Assembly: GCA_949752745.1 (NCBI GenBank)
Contig: OX457026.1
Coordinates: 74,278,742 to 74,342,741, forward strand
From: Protula sp. h YS-2021
Taxonomy: Eukaryota > Annelida > Polychaeta > Sabellida > Serpulidae
Length of the DNA: 64,000 nt
Reading direction: 5' to 3'
In this document: piece by piece, positions 11,641 to 19,370 of the stretch
Position numbering within the stretch: the stretch's first letter is position 1
How the letters are laid out: each line of letters opens with the position of its first letter
The notes under the pieces: model-generated
Told to the model about the DNA's origin: nothing
Seen by the model: only the letters and a program-made list of their open reading frames with translations
Database searches by the model: none
Translations under genes and position numbers: made by a program

Positions 11641-11674
11641 CAATGATTTATAGACCCCCCCCCTTTTTTTTTAG

Positions 11675-11745
11675 CATTTCCCACACACTCATGCATACAC
11701 ATACATACTAACACCATGACACGATGAGTGTTCATTTCTTAATAA
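11675..11745. repeat. Displaced subterminal inverted repeat
   Basis: The segment containing AGCATTTCCCACAC and ATGCATACACATACATACTA is the inverted counterpart of 27990-28066. At the right it lies directly beside the terminal repeat. At the left it is 2.5 kb inside, showing that the tract 9140-11670 was gained on the left or lost on the right. Confidence 0.85.
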
Positions 11746-11750
11746 TGGGA

Positions 11751-11768
11751 GGCCGCTAAAAAGCAGCC
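11751..11768 (-). terminator. Histone-type 3' stem-loop variant
   Basis: Downstream (minus strand) of the accessory locus 11815-12740. The hairpin is GGCTGCT, loop TTTT, AGCGGCC, followed by TCCCA. It resembles the histone mRNA 3' element but has a 7-bp stem containing one G-T pair. Confidence 0.45.
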
Positions 11769-11814
11769 ATGGAGGAATTTTCTTCGGTCAGCCGTTGTTT
11801 CCCCTGCCATCGCT

Positions 11815-12119
11815 TCACGTGTGGTCGCTTCCCCTGCCGCCGCTTCCCCTGCCTCTACCTCTAGCGCCGCCGCTACCTCTGCCTCTGCCGCTGCCGTCAT
11901 CCTTCCTACAGCCGACCTTCCTCCTATGCGCCGCTATCGTGGCCTTGTTTGACTTGAAACCATTGCCGTAAACTTCACAAAAATGATAATCGGGCAGTTG
12001 GGCTATTTTACATTCCTGTTCGTGAATTCGCATATTTTTAGTTCCTGCCGGAATTCCAAAAAGGCAGAACTCACAGTACTGCACTGTATTGCCCGTATCC
12101 AAGATTTCGACAATCCCTA
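11815..12119 (-). CDS. Zinc-finger/RGG protein, probably frameshift-expressed or exon of upstream gene
   Basis: An open frame of about 100 codons. There are two Cys/His clusters: CxxC with downstream H and C (YCEFC to HEQEC), and a second starting HFCEVYG and ending HRRKVGC; these could bind zinc. They are followed by a Gly/Arg (RGG-like) tail typical of RNA- or nucleic-acid-binding proteins. The frame has no ATG: it opens just after a stop near 12135 and overlaps the end of the 12117-12740 ORF in the -1 frame. It may be the C-terminal half of that gene, joined by frameshift, splicing or a sequencing indel. Function not recognised. Confidence 0.5.
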
Positions 12120-12740
12120 AAGTGTTGGCTCTTTGCTAGAGCCATCCTCCAGTTTCAAGTCAACCAGTTCCACGGTGCGGTTCAAATCGGAAGGTGACTG
12201 CATAAGGCTGAAGTCCACCTGCGTTAGGTCCGTTATACTGGCGACAGCGGCTGCTAGCTCTTCCTCAGGAGTTGGTGTCACTGTCTCCGGCTTGGTAACT
12301 GTGGCGCTAGGAAGACATCGCCGTTTGACTACAACTTCTTCCGCCGGAACCTTCAAGACAGTGACATCAGCTACCGTTGGAATCGCTATCGGCAGAGTCG
12401 TCAGCGTCGACGCCGTGGTTGCAGCAGGAGTCGCCTTGACAGGGGTCGCCGCCGTCGTAGTTGTCGCTGCTGTGGTCCTGGCTGGCCTTTCTTCCCGGCA
12501 GGGCGGCGGGTCCTGGCTCCTGTCGAGCAACCTCTCCCTCCGGCGCTTGTATCCTTCCTCCGCCGCCCTGCCAAACCGGTTGAACTGTTCTTCAGGTCTG
12601 TTCCTGAGAAAATTCCTCCACTTTCGAAATTGAAATGTTTGGTATTCTATATAGATCTCTTCCCAGAGATCTATATCCGTCTCTGATAAGTAGTAGCGAG
12701 CCCGAAGCTCTGGCGAAAAGAATTCGTCTTTGTATTGCAT
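12117..12740 (-). CDS. Accessory protein, 207 aa, unknown function
   Basis: ATG-initiated, with a TATATAA box about 80 bp upstream on the minus strand and an Inr-like CAGTCAGTC. Residues 1-75 are charged and probably helical, rich in Arg/Glu and aromatic residues. Residues 80-165 form a low-complexity Thr/Ala/Pro linker, and the tail is acidic. It is clearly more GC-rich than the late genes. No family recognised. Position near the terminus, its own promoter and rapidly evolving composition suggest a host-interaction (early) protein. The zinc-finger/RGG frame follows in the -1 frame with no spacing. Confidence 0.6.
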   Translation of the reverse strand: MQYKDEFFSPELRARYYLSETDIDLWEEIYIEYQTFQFRKWRNFLRNRPEEQFNRFGRAAEEGYKRRRERLLDRSQDPPPCREERPARTTAATTTTAATPVKATPAATTASTLTTLPIAIPTVADVTVLKVPAEEVVVKRRCLPSATVTKPETVTPTPEEELAAAVASITDLTQVDFSLMQSPSDLNRTVELVDLKLEDGSSKEPTL

Positions 12741-12784
12741 TTTTTTGTTGTTGCTCCTTCAATGATCAAAAGCAGACTGACTGC

Positions 12785-13022
12785 ACACAGTGCGAGGCTG
12801 CTATTATATAGGACCCCCCCCAGAGGCAGAAGCAGACTGCATATAGTGGGGACCCCCCCCCCCCCGCCCAGCTACCTAGTGAGCCCCCCCCCCGCCCAGC
12901 TACCTAGTGAGCCCCCCCCCCCCCCCCCCCAGCTACTTTTTACGCCGCTGGCTCACGGCTCACCGTCAGTAGTATAAAAAGGTCGGGTCGACACCACTCT
13001 AATCATTGCATTGCCAAACCAT
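12785..13022. promoter_or_regulatory. Bidirectional accessory promoter with C runs
   Basis: Two divergent core promoters flank C-run repeats (units GCCCAGCTACCTAGTGAG plus 9-18 C). On the minus strand, TATATAATAGC near 12805-12816 serves the 12740 gene. On the plus strand, GTAGTATAAAAAGG near 12970-12983 serves the CARD-like gene, with an Inr-like TAATCATTG about 25 bp downstream. Confidence 0.7.
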
Positions 13023-13023
13023 C

Positions 13024-14097
13024 ATGGAGACGTCTCGAAAAGCAACAACGGCTAGCAACATGGAAATTGATAGCCTTTTTAGCAATGAAACAATGGCTTT
13101 TACAGATGCAGTTTTAACTGCAGAGGAGACTGCTGCCTTCCTAAGTACACTAACAGAAGCTTAAAAAACCTTGGAGGAACCATTAGGGGCTCCGTCAGAC
13201 GTGTCTACAGTACAGCAAACTAGGCCTGAAGAAGTACAGCCAGTACAGCAAGCAATGCCCGATCCCGAGGGATCTGACTATCCGTTCTGGGTTGCCAATG
13301 CGCTTGTAAATGGTAGCGCCAAACCACTTAGTACAAAGTTACAGGCTCATCTAGAGCATCTTGAGGAGGAAGAAGTGATCATGTCAAGCGATGACGACGG
13401 TGACGACGACGATGACGACAACGACGGTGATGACGACAATGACGACAATGACGACAGCGACGACGATGAAAAGCAGCTCAAATCTAAATTCGAATTGAGC
13501 AAAACTATTCCTGTTACTGAGGAAGACGTCACGCTGTTAAAACGAAACTTTCAAGCAGTGATTCCTCTGATGGATTGTAACATTTTATGGTGCTTATGTG
13601 AAGAAGGCTTTTTCGATCAGCACACATACATGTACCTAACGGAAGAAGTGAACACTGTCATTCAGCTTATCTACATGCTAGAAGGAAACATAGAGCATCT
13701 TCCCGCGTCAGAGCCACAGTTCTCCGAAGCCATGACCCGACGTTTCGTTCAACTTATTAGAAGTCTCCATGAGGAACTTTTTAAGACTTTATGTCTACCG
13801 GAGCCAAAGGGTGTTGATGAGGATCGCGATTCCAAATGTGCAAAGGTCATGCTACATGGCTTCAAGTACCTTGAAGAACGTATTAAGGTGTATGATATGA
13901 TGGCTTACCTCTATGAAAAAGGACATTTCACCATGCCAATGCTCTTTCAATGGATAATTGGGAGTCGCAAACGAGGAGACTTTTTAGTGATTGTCATGAG
14001 GCAATCTCTAACAGACGGTTTACCAACAGCCTTTCTGGATGGTTTCAACGAGATCACTCCGCGATTTTGCAAACATCTCATGAAAACATACATGTAA
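13024..14097 (+). CDS. Probable tandem CARD-like protein, interrupted by in-frame TAA
   Basis: ATG at 13024 lies about 50 bp after a TATA box. After 46 codons an in-frame TAA (13162-13164) occurs, then the same frame stays open to 14097; the first ATG after the stop is 13255 (280 aa). An Asp-rich acidic linker (about 13380-13470) precedes two helical segments. The second, about 13880-14080, resembles a CARD: the pattern LYEKGHFT, then RKRGDFL, then LPTAFLDGF matches the order seen in death-fold CARDs such as RAIDD. The first (about 13530-13700, with LLKRNFQAVIP and CEEGFFDQ) is a weaker match. A CARD protein could engage host apoptosis or innate-immune adaptors; that is inference. It could also be a pseudogene, or be expressed by readthrough or from 13255. 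Confidence 0.6.
13162..13164 (+). other. In-frame TAA within the CARD-like gene
   Basis: The codon follows TTAACAGAAGCT-like coding sequence that starts at the promoter-proximal ATG, and the downstream frame continues without shift for more than 300 codons. It may be a single nonsense change, a readthrough site or an assembly error. Confidence 0.85.
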
Positions 14098-14100
14098 TGT

Positions 14101-14140
14101 CCATATAAAAGGAGTGAGGTGTCAAGTGCAGTCATCATTC
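14101..14140 (+). promoter_or_regulatory. TATA/Inr promoter for 14152 gene
   Basis: CATATAAAAGGAG at 14102-14114, only a few bases after the CARD-like stop codon, with an Inr-like GTCATCATTC about 28 bp downstream and the ATG at 14152. Confidence 0.7.
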
Positions 14141-14151
14141 GAAGCGCAGCC

Positions 14152-14772
14152 ATGGAGAAGACAAGCAGCTTTAAAATTAGTGCAAACTTAACCATTACTG
14201 TGGAGCATGGACAATTTGGATTATTTATTCGAATCAAACGTGGAGAGAGATGGCTTGCTTTATCACCATCCTTGTGGAAGATTATGTGCCTGAACTTAGC
14301 AAGATTACGCGACATTGGCTTCAAACTGTACTTAACGCAAACGAAGTGGCTTGAAGTCATTTCATACTTGGATATGCGCTATGTGAATTTTGTGCAAGCA
14401 TCACTGTTTGAAGGGAAAGAATACAAGTTTTACATCAACATGAATGATGGTGAATGGGAGACATTGCTTCAGGAGATGGATAGCATTAATTCAACCTTAT
14501 CACCATGTATGGAATGTCATGGTAAGAAAACTCCTATCAAGCTGCAAAAGGACAAACGGATGAAAGTGTCAAAGTTATCCAAGAAAAGACTGGCTGAAGT
14601 TCAATTGGAGAATATGGATGTGCAAAATCAACTTGGACTTACCTGTGAATATTGTGGTGCTTACGGATATGCTGAGGATTATGATTGTCACTGCCACAAG
14701 TACAATTGCAAGTTGTGTGAACCAGACAACTTCTGCAACAAGTGCGGCTCACTAACTGTTTCTGCGGAGTAA
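14152..14772 (+). CDS. PC4-like / zinc-ribbon protein, 206 aa
   Basis: Start at 14152 is chosen because it is the first ATG after the TATA box. The N-terminal half (about residues 10-110) has two segments with the beta-strand plus Trp-helix ending seen in PC4-type domains: SPSLWKIMCLNL and NDGEWETLLQEM. The C-terminal part is Cys/His-rich (CMECH; CEYCG; CHCHKYNCKLC; CNKCG) and probably binds two or more zinc ions. A Lys-rich stretch joins them. I infer a nucleic-acid-binding regulator; the PC4 relation is tentative. It belongs to the accessory (early) group because it has its own TATA promoter. Confidence 0.55.
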   Translation: MEKTSSFKISANLTITVEHGQFGLFIRIKRGERWLALSPSLWKIMCLNLARLRDIGFKLYLTQTKWLEVISYLDMRYVNFVQASLFEGKEYKFYINMNDGEWETLLQEMDSINSTLSPCMECHGKKTPIKLQKDKRMKVSKLSKKRLAEVQLENMDVQNQLGLTCEYCGAYGYAEDYDCHCHKYNCKLCEPDNFCNKCGSLTVSAE

Positions 14773-14836
14773 GACTGAGAGTCATTTGCTTACCAGCCGT
14801 CACAGTGTGCAGACGTGTTATATGGACATGTGAAAG

Positions 14837-15124
14837 ATGGATGTAGAAACGTGTTTCAAGGACAAGTATGTGGACTACATGATAAGTGAACTGGCACGTT
14901 TTGGATCTATTCAACAACAACTGCAGCACTTTGACATTTATTGGGAACTGGCTCATTCCACGTTGAACGTACCAAACTTACGCGAGGATTTCATCAAAGA
15001 GTGTATGTTTTCAAACATTGATGGAGCTGAGGAGTTTGATGTGGAAGCAGCATATCACTTTGCTCGATTTGATCCAAGACTGTTTGATGAAGTGAGAGAG
15101 TGGTTAATCTACATTGCAGTATAA
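14837..15124 (+). CDS. Small protein, 95 aa, unknown
   Basis: ATG at 14837; its stop TAA shares one base with the next start (TAATG). The sequence is acidic and probably mostly helical, ending VREWLIYIAV. The next ORF also contains a WLIYI word near its end, so the two may be diverged relatives. No promoter was recognised directly upstream. Function unknown. Confidence 0.6.
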   Translation: MDVETCFKDKYVDYMISELARFGSIQQQLQHFDIYWELAHSTLNVPNLREDFIKECMFSNIDGAEEFDVEAAYHFARFDPRLFDEVREWLIYIAV

Positions 15125-15456
15125 TGGCAGACATTACATTGAGACAATATATTGTGCAAAAAACATATTGTGAAGAAATGTTATTAGCTGTAAAAAAGTT
15201 TGCATGTTTAGTATGTCCTGCTTGTCAAAATGAAGAGTGTTCAGAACATATGTGTCATTCTACATGTGTCTATACATATTGGAATGAAGCTAAATATTAC
15301 ATTCATTTAGATAAAGTGTTAGATAATGCAAATCAACGTTGTAAAAAATATGGTGTAGATGCTATCACATTTGATGAATTGAGTAGTTGGTTAATATACA
15401 TTGAAGATCAATGGACTCCAATTATTCACACCATTGTATCAATACTTGATTTGTAA
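15124..15456 (+). CDS. Small Cys-rich protein, 110 aa, unknown
   Basis: ATG at 15124 overlaps the previous stop by one base. Residues 28-48 carry a Cys/His cluster (C28, C31, C34, C39, H42, C44, H45, C48) that could bind zinc. The C-terminal half has SSWLIYIEDQW, similar to the end of the preceding ORF. No known family recognised. An upstream in-frame GTG exists, but ATG 15124 fits the TAATG coupling. Confidence 0.6.
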   Translation: MADITLRQYIVQKTYCEEMLLAVKKFACLVCPACQNEECSEHMCHSTCVYTYWNEAKYYIHLDKVLDNANQRCKKYGVDAITFDELSSWLIYIEDQWTPIIHTIVSILDL

Positions 15457-15581
15457 GATATGTTGATAAAATAAAATTTAACATGTGTTGATAAAATGCA
15501 TGATATGTTGATAAAATGCAAGATGTGTTGATAAAATAAAATGCAAGATATGTTAACAAGTGTTAATCATTTAGTGTTAAC
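15457..15581 (+). promoter_or_regulatory. Repeat of TGTTGATAAAAT before integrase; candidate late promoter and poly(A) region
   Basis: Four copies of TRTGTTGATAAAAT at a spacing of about 20-26 bp, followed by GTTAAC words and the integrase ATG. Two copies also contain AATAAA. It is the only sizeable gap before the late block and has no canonical TATAAAA, unlike the accessory genes. Confidence 0.5.
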
Positions 15582-16682
15582 ATGTCGACGTGGAAAGACT
15601 ACTTAACAAATATTTACTTTAAACCTGGTCAACTCGGGGCATTTGCTGGTCCTTACAAACTTTATCACATATTAAAAAAACATGGTCAACCAGTCACTCA
15701 TTCACAAGTGAAGAAATGGTTACAGGATCAAGATGCCTTCAGTTTACTACAACCTGTAAAATACAGGTTTAAAAGGCAACGTGTCATTACACGTGGAATT
15801 CATGACATGTGGGATATTGATTTAGCTGACATGGGAAACATAGCTTCCTATAATGATGACACCCACTTTTTATTAGTTGTCATTGATGTGCTTTCCAAAT
15901 ATTTGTGGGTGCAGCCAATGCCTAATAAATCACATACCAGCGTCATAGAAGCCTTTCAAAAGATTTTTCATGAAACACAACGAAGACCACGAACTCTAAG
16001 GTCAGATAAAGGAACTGAATTTAAAAACAGATGGGTAAAAGCATTTTTGAAGAAGGAGGGAATACATGCCTATACGACAAAGAATGAAACCAAAGCCAAC
16101 TTTGCTGAGAGAGTCATTCGTACTCTAAAGGGAATGATGTATCGATATTTCCTTCATAATCAAACGTATCGATATATGGACATCCTTCCAGACTTAGTGT
16201 ATAATTATAACCATAGACCTCATGGCTCCCTCCCTAATAAGTATGCTCCTGCAGATATTCGTATAGACATAGAATCGAAAGTGTGGAAGTATATGTATGT
16301 AGACAAATTGAAATTAAAACCAAAGAAGAAAAAACCCTACAAATTTAAAATTGGTGATCAGGTTCGCATTTCTCACATGAAATATGTATTTCAACGGGAT
16401 TATCAAATAAAGTGGACGCAAGAAGTGTTCATTATCACACATCGTTGTAAGAAGCAAGGAATACACTTGTATCGTGTGAAAGACTTTTTGGATGAAGATA
16501 TTGACGGACATTTTTATGAAGAAGAACTGCAGAAAGTGACAAAAGATATTGAATCAGTCTACAGAATTGAAAAGGTCTTGAAAACACGAAAAAGACGAGG
16601 TGTTAAAGAATTATTTGTGAAGTGGTTAGGTTGGCCAAAGAAGTTTAACAGGTGGGTGAAAGAAACAGATATTCGAAAATGA
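15582..16682 (+). CDS. Retroviral-type integrase with chromodomain
   Basis: A 366-aa DDE integrase that joins the element ends to target DNA and produces the 6-bp duplication. Catalytic residues: D80 in WDIDLADM, D142 in RSDKGTEF and E176 in NFAERVIRTLK. The N-terminal 70 residues form the DNA-binding region. The C-terminal 40 residues (YRIEKVLK to KWLGWPKKFNRWV) are a chromodomain, which in retroelements guides insertion to chromatin. The length is typical of Polinton integrases. Its stop overlaps the ATPase start (ATGA). All key residues are present. Confidence 0.97.
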   Translation: MSTWKDYLTNIYFKPGQLGAFAGPYKLYHILKKHGQPVTHSQVKKWLQDQDAFSLLQPVKYRFKRQRVITRGIHDMWDIDLADMGNIASYNDDTHFLLVVIDVLSKYLWVQPMPNKSHTSVIEAFQKIFHETQRRPRTLRSDKGTEFKNRWVKAFLKKEGIHAYTTKNETKANFAERVIRTLKGMMYRYFLHNQTYRYMDILPDLVYNYNHRPHGSLPNKYAPADIRIDIESKVWKYMYVDKLKLKPKKKKPYKFKIGDQVRISHMKYVFQRDYQIKWTQEVFIITHRCKKQGIHLYRVKDFLDEDIDGHFYEEELQKVTKDIESVYRIEKVLKTRKRRGVKELFVKWLGWPKKFNRWVKETDIRK

Positions 16683-17338
16683 AGCATCCATTCACGTGTT
16701 TGGTCTCTGGACCTACAGGCAGTGGTAAAACTTCTCTAGTTAGAGAAATTCTAGAACAAAAGTTAATTAAACCCTCTCCAAAAACCATTTTATGGCTCTA
16801 TGCAGCAGATCAGCCTTTGTATAAGGGAATGAAAGGTGTGGAATTTTACCAAGGCATTCCAGATAACATTGAAGAGCGTTTTAACCCGAAAAAACCAAAC
16901 TTACTCATCATTGATGACTTAATGACCAAATGTCATAGTGATGAACGCATGACACGTCTATTTAGTGTTGGCAGCAGTCATCAAAATCTAAGCATTATTT
17001 TTATTGTGCATAATTTGTTTCATCATGGTAGAGAAATGCGTAATATTAGTTTGAATACACATTACATCATTCTGTTTAAAAATCCTAGAGACAGTCAACA
17101 AATAAGTACATTAGCGCGACAAATGTATCCTGGAAAATCTCAATTTCTCATAGAAGCCTATCAAGATGCTACCAGCAAACCTCACGGCTATTTATTCATT
17201 GATTTGAAGCCGAAGACAAATGATCAACTATGTATTCGTACAGGCATTTTACCAAAAGATACACATTACGTATATGTTGATAAGGTGGCGTATGAACAAG
17301 AACCAAGTCACTTAACCATTCGCAGCCAAGATGTCTAA
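16679..17338 (+). CDS. FtsK/HerA-type genome-packaging ATPase
   Basis: A 219-aa ATPase expected to drive DNA into the capsid. Walker A GPTGSGKT is at residues 11-18 and Walker B LLIIDD at 75-80; a SIIFIVHNLF strand follows, as in A32-like ATPases. The start at 16679 is chosen because ATG overlaps the integrase TGA; an upstream in-frame GTG would only add nine residues inside the integrase gene. The 3' end overlaps the next gene by 8 bases. Confidence 0.95.
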   Translation: MKHPFTCLVSGPTGSGKTSLVREILEQKLIKPSPKTILWLYAADQPLYKGMKGVEFYQGIPDNIEERFNPKKPNLLIIDDLMTKCHSDERMTRLFSVGSSHQNLSIIFIVHNLFHHGREMRNISLNTHYIILFKNPRDSQQISTLARQMYPGKSQFLIEAYQDATSKPHGYLFIDLKPKTNDQLCIRTGILPKDTHYVYVDKVAYEQEPSHLTIRSQDV

Positions 17339-17657
17339 ACGTATTCAAGCGAATCAACCTTTCCTTCACTTGCTTGCACGCAGCGGGCCTAAACGACGTA
17401 AATCCTTACTACAACAAGCTACTAAGGAGGAATTAACTAGTTTGTTTGAAATTTGTTTGAATATATTGCGAGGACATTTACCCTTAAGCCCTAAAAGGTA
17501 TAAGTTATTCAAGCGTGAACGTCATACCCTACGTACACTGGCAAATAAGAAGATATCACTTCGAAGAAAAAAGAAGTTGGTTAATCAGAAAGGAGGATTT
17601 ATTGGAGCTATTGCTAAATTTGCATTACCCTTGTTAGCTCAGTTGCTGTTAAAATGA
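17331..17657 (+). CDS. Small basic protein with hydrophobic C-terminus (candidate protease substrate)
   Basis: 108 aa. The N-terminal two-thirds are basic and helical; the C-terminus is a glycine-led hydrophobic helix starting FIGAIAKF. Between them QKGG at residues 86-89 resembles an adenain cleavage site, and cleavage there would release a 19-residue hydrophobic peptide, reminiscent of membrane-active or core peptides of adenoviruses. A protein of this kind commonly follows the ATPase in Polintons. Exact role unknown. Overlaps both neighbours (8 bases, then ATGA). Confidence 0.75.
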   Translation: MSKRIQANQPFLHLLARSGPKRRKSLLQQATKEELTSLFEICLNILRGHLPLSPKRYKLFKRERHTLRTLANKKISLRRKKKLVNQKGGFIGAIAKFALPLLAQLLLK

Positions 17658-18196
17658 AACATACTTTGAAAATGGTTCTCATTCCTGAATATGAATATAA
17701 AATGTTGTTAGAAAAGAAGGGAAAAGATGTTGAAATCAAAACGAAAGTGAATAAACTTTTACGTGGGAAACGAACTCGTGAAAAAGCAATAGAAATGTCT
17801 CAAGTGCTTGGACGTCATTTACGAACAATTCAATCACAACAACAACGACAAAAGTCTGTTACAGCATCTAATGCAGAAAAATCAGAAAAGTCTCAACAGT
17901 TTCTAAACCATTTTCAACCTATTTATCATGTAAAACTAACACAACTTCTGGCAGAACTTAAGAAATATGGTACGAGATGCACAGATAAAAATGAACTTGT
18001 TTTAAAAACAGGTACTGTCATTACAAATTCTAACATTATTCCTGTAAATAAAAATACTATTCCTGTAAAAATTAGGTGTGTTAGTGCTTGTTGTCAGGGA
18101 GAAGTAGTAGATACCAATTTAGATCATGTAGATAGCAATTTAGACAATAATGTAGACAGCAATGTAGAAAGTGAGGATGAAGAGTGTCAAACATGA
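17654..18196 (+). CDS. Polinton late protein, 180 aa, unknown
   Basis: Starts at an ATGA overlap with the preceding gene. The N-terminus (MVLIPEYEYKMLL) is followed by a Lys-rich coiled-coil-like region. The middle is polar, and the last 40 residues are acidic with DSN/DNNVDSNV repeats. A protein with this start motif and position is, to my knowledge, common in animal Polintons, but the function is not known. Location in the morphogenesis block suggests a virion or assembly role. Confidence 0.7.
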   Translation: MKHTLKMVLIPEYEYKMLLEKKGKDVEIKTKVNKLLRGKRTREKAIEMSQVLGRHLRTIQSQQQRQKSVTASNAEKSEKSQQFLNHFQPIYHVKLTQLLAELKKYGTRCTDKNELVLKTGTVITNSNIIPVNKNTIPVKIRCVSACCQGEVVDTNLDHVDSNLDNNVDSNVESEDEECQT

Positions 18197-18250
18197 AGTA
18201 ATGTATATACACATCTAGTCTATCTACATCACATAAACGATTTAGCTGCC
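18197..18250 (+). promoter_or_regulatory. Possible promoter before penton gene
   Basis: A 54-base gap, the only one between the ATPase and protease genes longer than a few bases. It contains ATGTATATACACA about 45 bp before the ATG. Weak evidence. Confidence 0.3.
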
Positions 18251-19015
18251 ATGGAGTCAACAAGTTTTTACATTACTTTACCCAGCAATGCTAGTATGAA
18301 CTATTATCCCAACAACAAGACTTCGAATTATCAAATTCGTATGCCTCGAACCATCTATCTGAACGGAAAATATGAAGTGGCTTTAGCTGAAATTCAATAT
18401 CCACATACATGGACAACCATGAGACATGGAATGGACTATTCTATTCAGTATCGACAACAACCACTGAATAATGTTGTTCTTGACACAATCAATATTCCTT
18501 ATGGTTACTACAGATCCATACAAGAGATATGTCAGGCAGTCAATAAAGAAGCAACTAATTCTATGAAAGATGACCTTAAAGAAGCTATTCAGATAAAGTA
18601 TGATAAAATTAGACGACGTGTTTTTCTATTTCTAAATTACGGCTTTGAAGTGTCATTCTCCACTGGATTAGCTGAGATTTTAGGATTTATCCCAGATCAA
18701 TGGTATACTGAAACGTGCACAGCTGAACATAAAGCCGATGTGAAACAGGGATTTTATACACTTTATGTGTACTGTAGTATTTGTGAGCCACAAGTTGTTG
18801 GTGATTATTATGTTCCTTTGCTACGTTCTGTTGGAATACAAGGACATGATGGAGACATTATCATGAAAACTTATGGAGAACCTTATTATGTTCCTGTAAA
18901 CACATCCAAATTTGACGTGATAGAAATGAATATTAAGGACGACACAGGCCATAATGTTCCATTTCAAACTGAAAAGGTGATCTGTAAACTTCATTTTCGG
19001 CCAAAAGCATTATGA
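18251..19015 (+). CDS. Penton (minor capsid) protein
   Basis: A 254-aa protein matching the single jelly-roll penton of Polintons. It opens FYITLPSNASMNYYPNN, then FQI/MPRTIYLNGKYEVAL-type strands, and ends with NTSKFDVIEMNIKDDTG and VICKLHFRP, all hallmarks I recognise from this family. It would form the capsid vertices. Followed by an ATGA overlap with the pVI/pX-like gene. Confidence 0.92.
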   Translation: MESTSFYITLPSNASMNYYPNNKTSNYQIRMPRTIYLNGKYEVALAEIQYPHTWTTMRHGMDYSIQYRQQPLNNVVLDTINIPYGYYRSIQEICQAVNKEATNSMKDDLKEAIQIKYDKIRRRVFLFLNYGFEVSFSTGLAEILGFIPDQWYTETCTAEHKADVKQGFYTLYVYCSICEPQVVGDYYVPLLRSVGIQGHDGDIIMKTYGEPYYVPVNTSKFDVIEMNIKDDTGHNVPFQTEKVICKLHFRPKAL

Positions 19016-19368
19016 AAGCATACACACACAATCCATCTATTTATCGCAGCCATTTTCTTCGTCAAGTGGGTGGAGAATTACCAGGATTTAAAGGAGCGCG
19101 AATACAATATGGAGATGGTATTGGTTCAATACTGGGATCATTGGCTCGAAAAGCTATTCCACTGCTTAAGACAGGGGCTAAAATCGTTGCACCACATCTT
19201 AAAAGGGCTGCAAAAGATATCGCGAAAGATGTTACAGGTCGAGTAGCACAACGTATGTTTGGTGGTGGGTTACGAGGACAAAAGAGACCGAAACGAGCAA
19301 AACGTGTCAGAAGGCGAAAGGCAGCTAAACGGATAACATCAAAAAAACATAAGAAAGATATTTTTTAA
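19012..19368 (+). CDS. Basic pVI/pX-like virion protein
   Basis: 118 aa. The N-terminal 20 residues end in QVGG; a glycine-rich amphipathic segment follows (GSILGSLARKAIPLL and onwards), and the last 35 residues are very basic (Lys/Arg runs). Three sites fit adenovirus-protease rules: QVGG at 18-21, QYGD-G at 32-36 and MFGG-G at 82-86. By analogy with adenovirus pVI/pVII/pX I infer a DNA-condensing or membrane-lytic internal capsid protein matured by the protease two genes downstream. ATGA start; MCP begins 2 bases after its stop. Confidence 0.75.
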   Translation: MKAYTHNPSIYRSHFLRQVGGELPGFKGARIQYGDGIGSILGSLARKAIPLLKTGAKIVAPHLKRAAKDIAKDVTGRVAQRMFGGGLRGQKRPKRAKRVRRRKAAKRITSKKHKKDIF

Positions 19369-19370
19369 TC

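Noticed and set aside
12133..12633. 166-codon plus-strand frame opposite the accessory gene
   Set aside because: Low-complexity Ser/Val shadow of the Thr/Ala-rich minus-strand ORF; no promoter.
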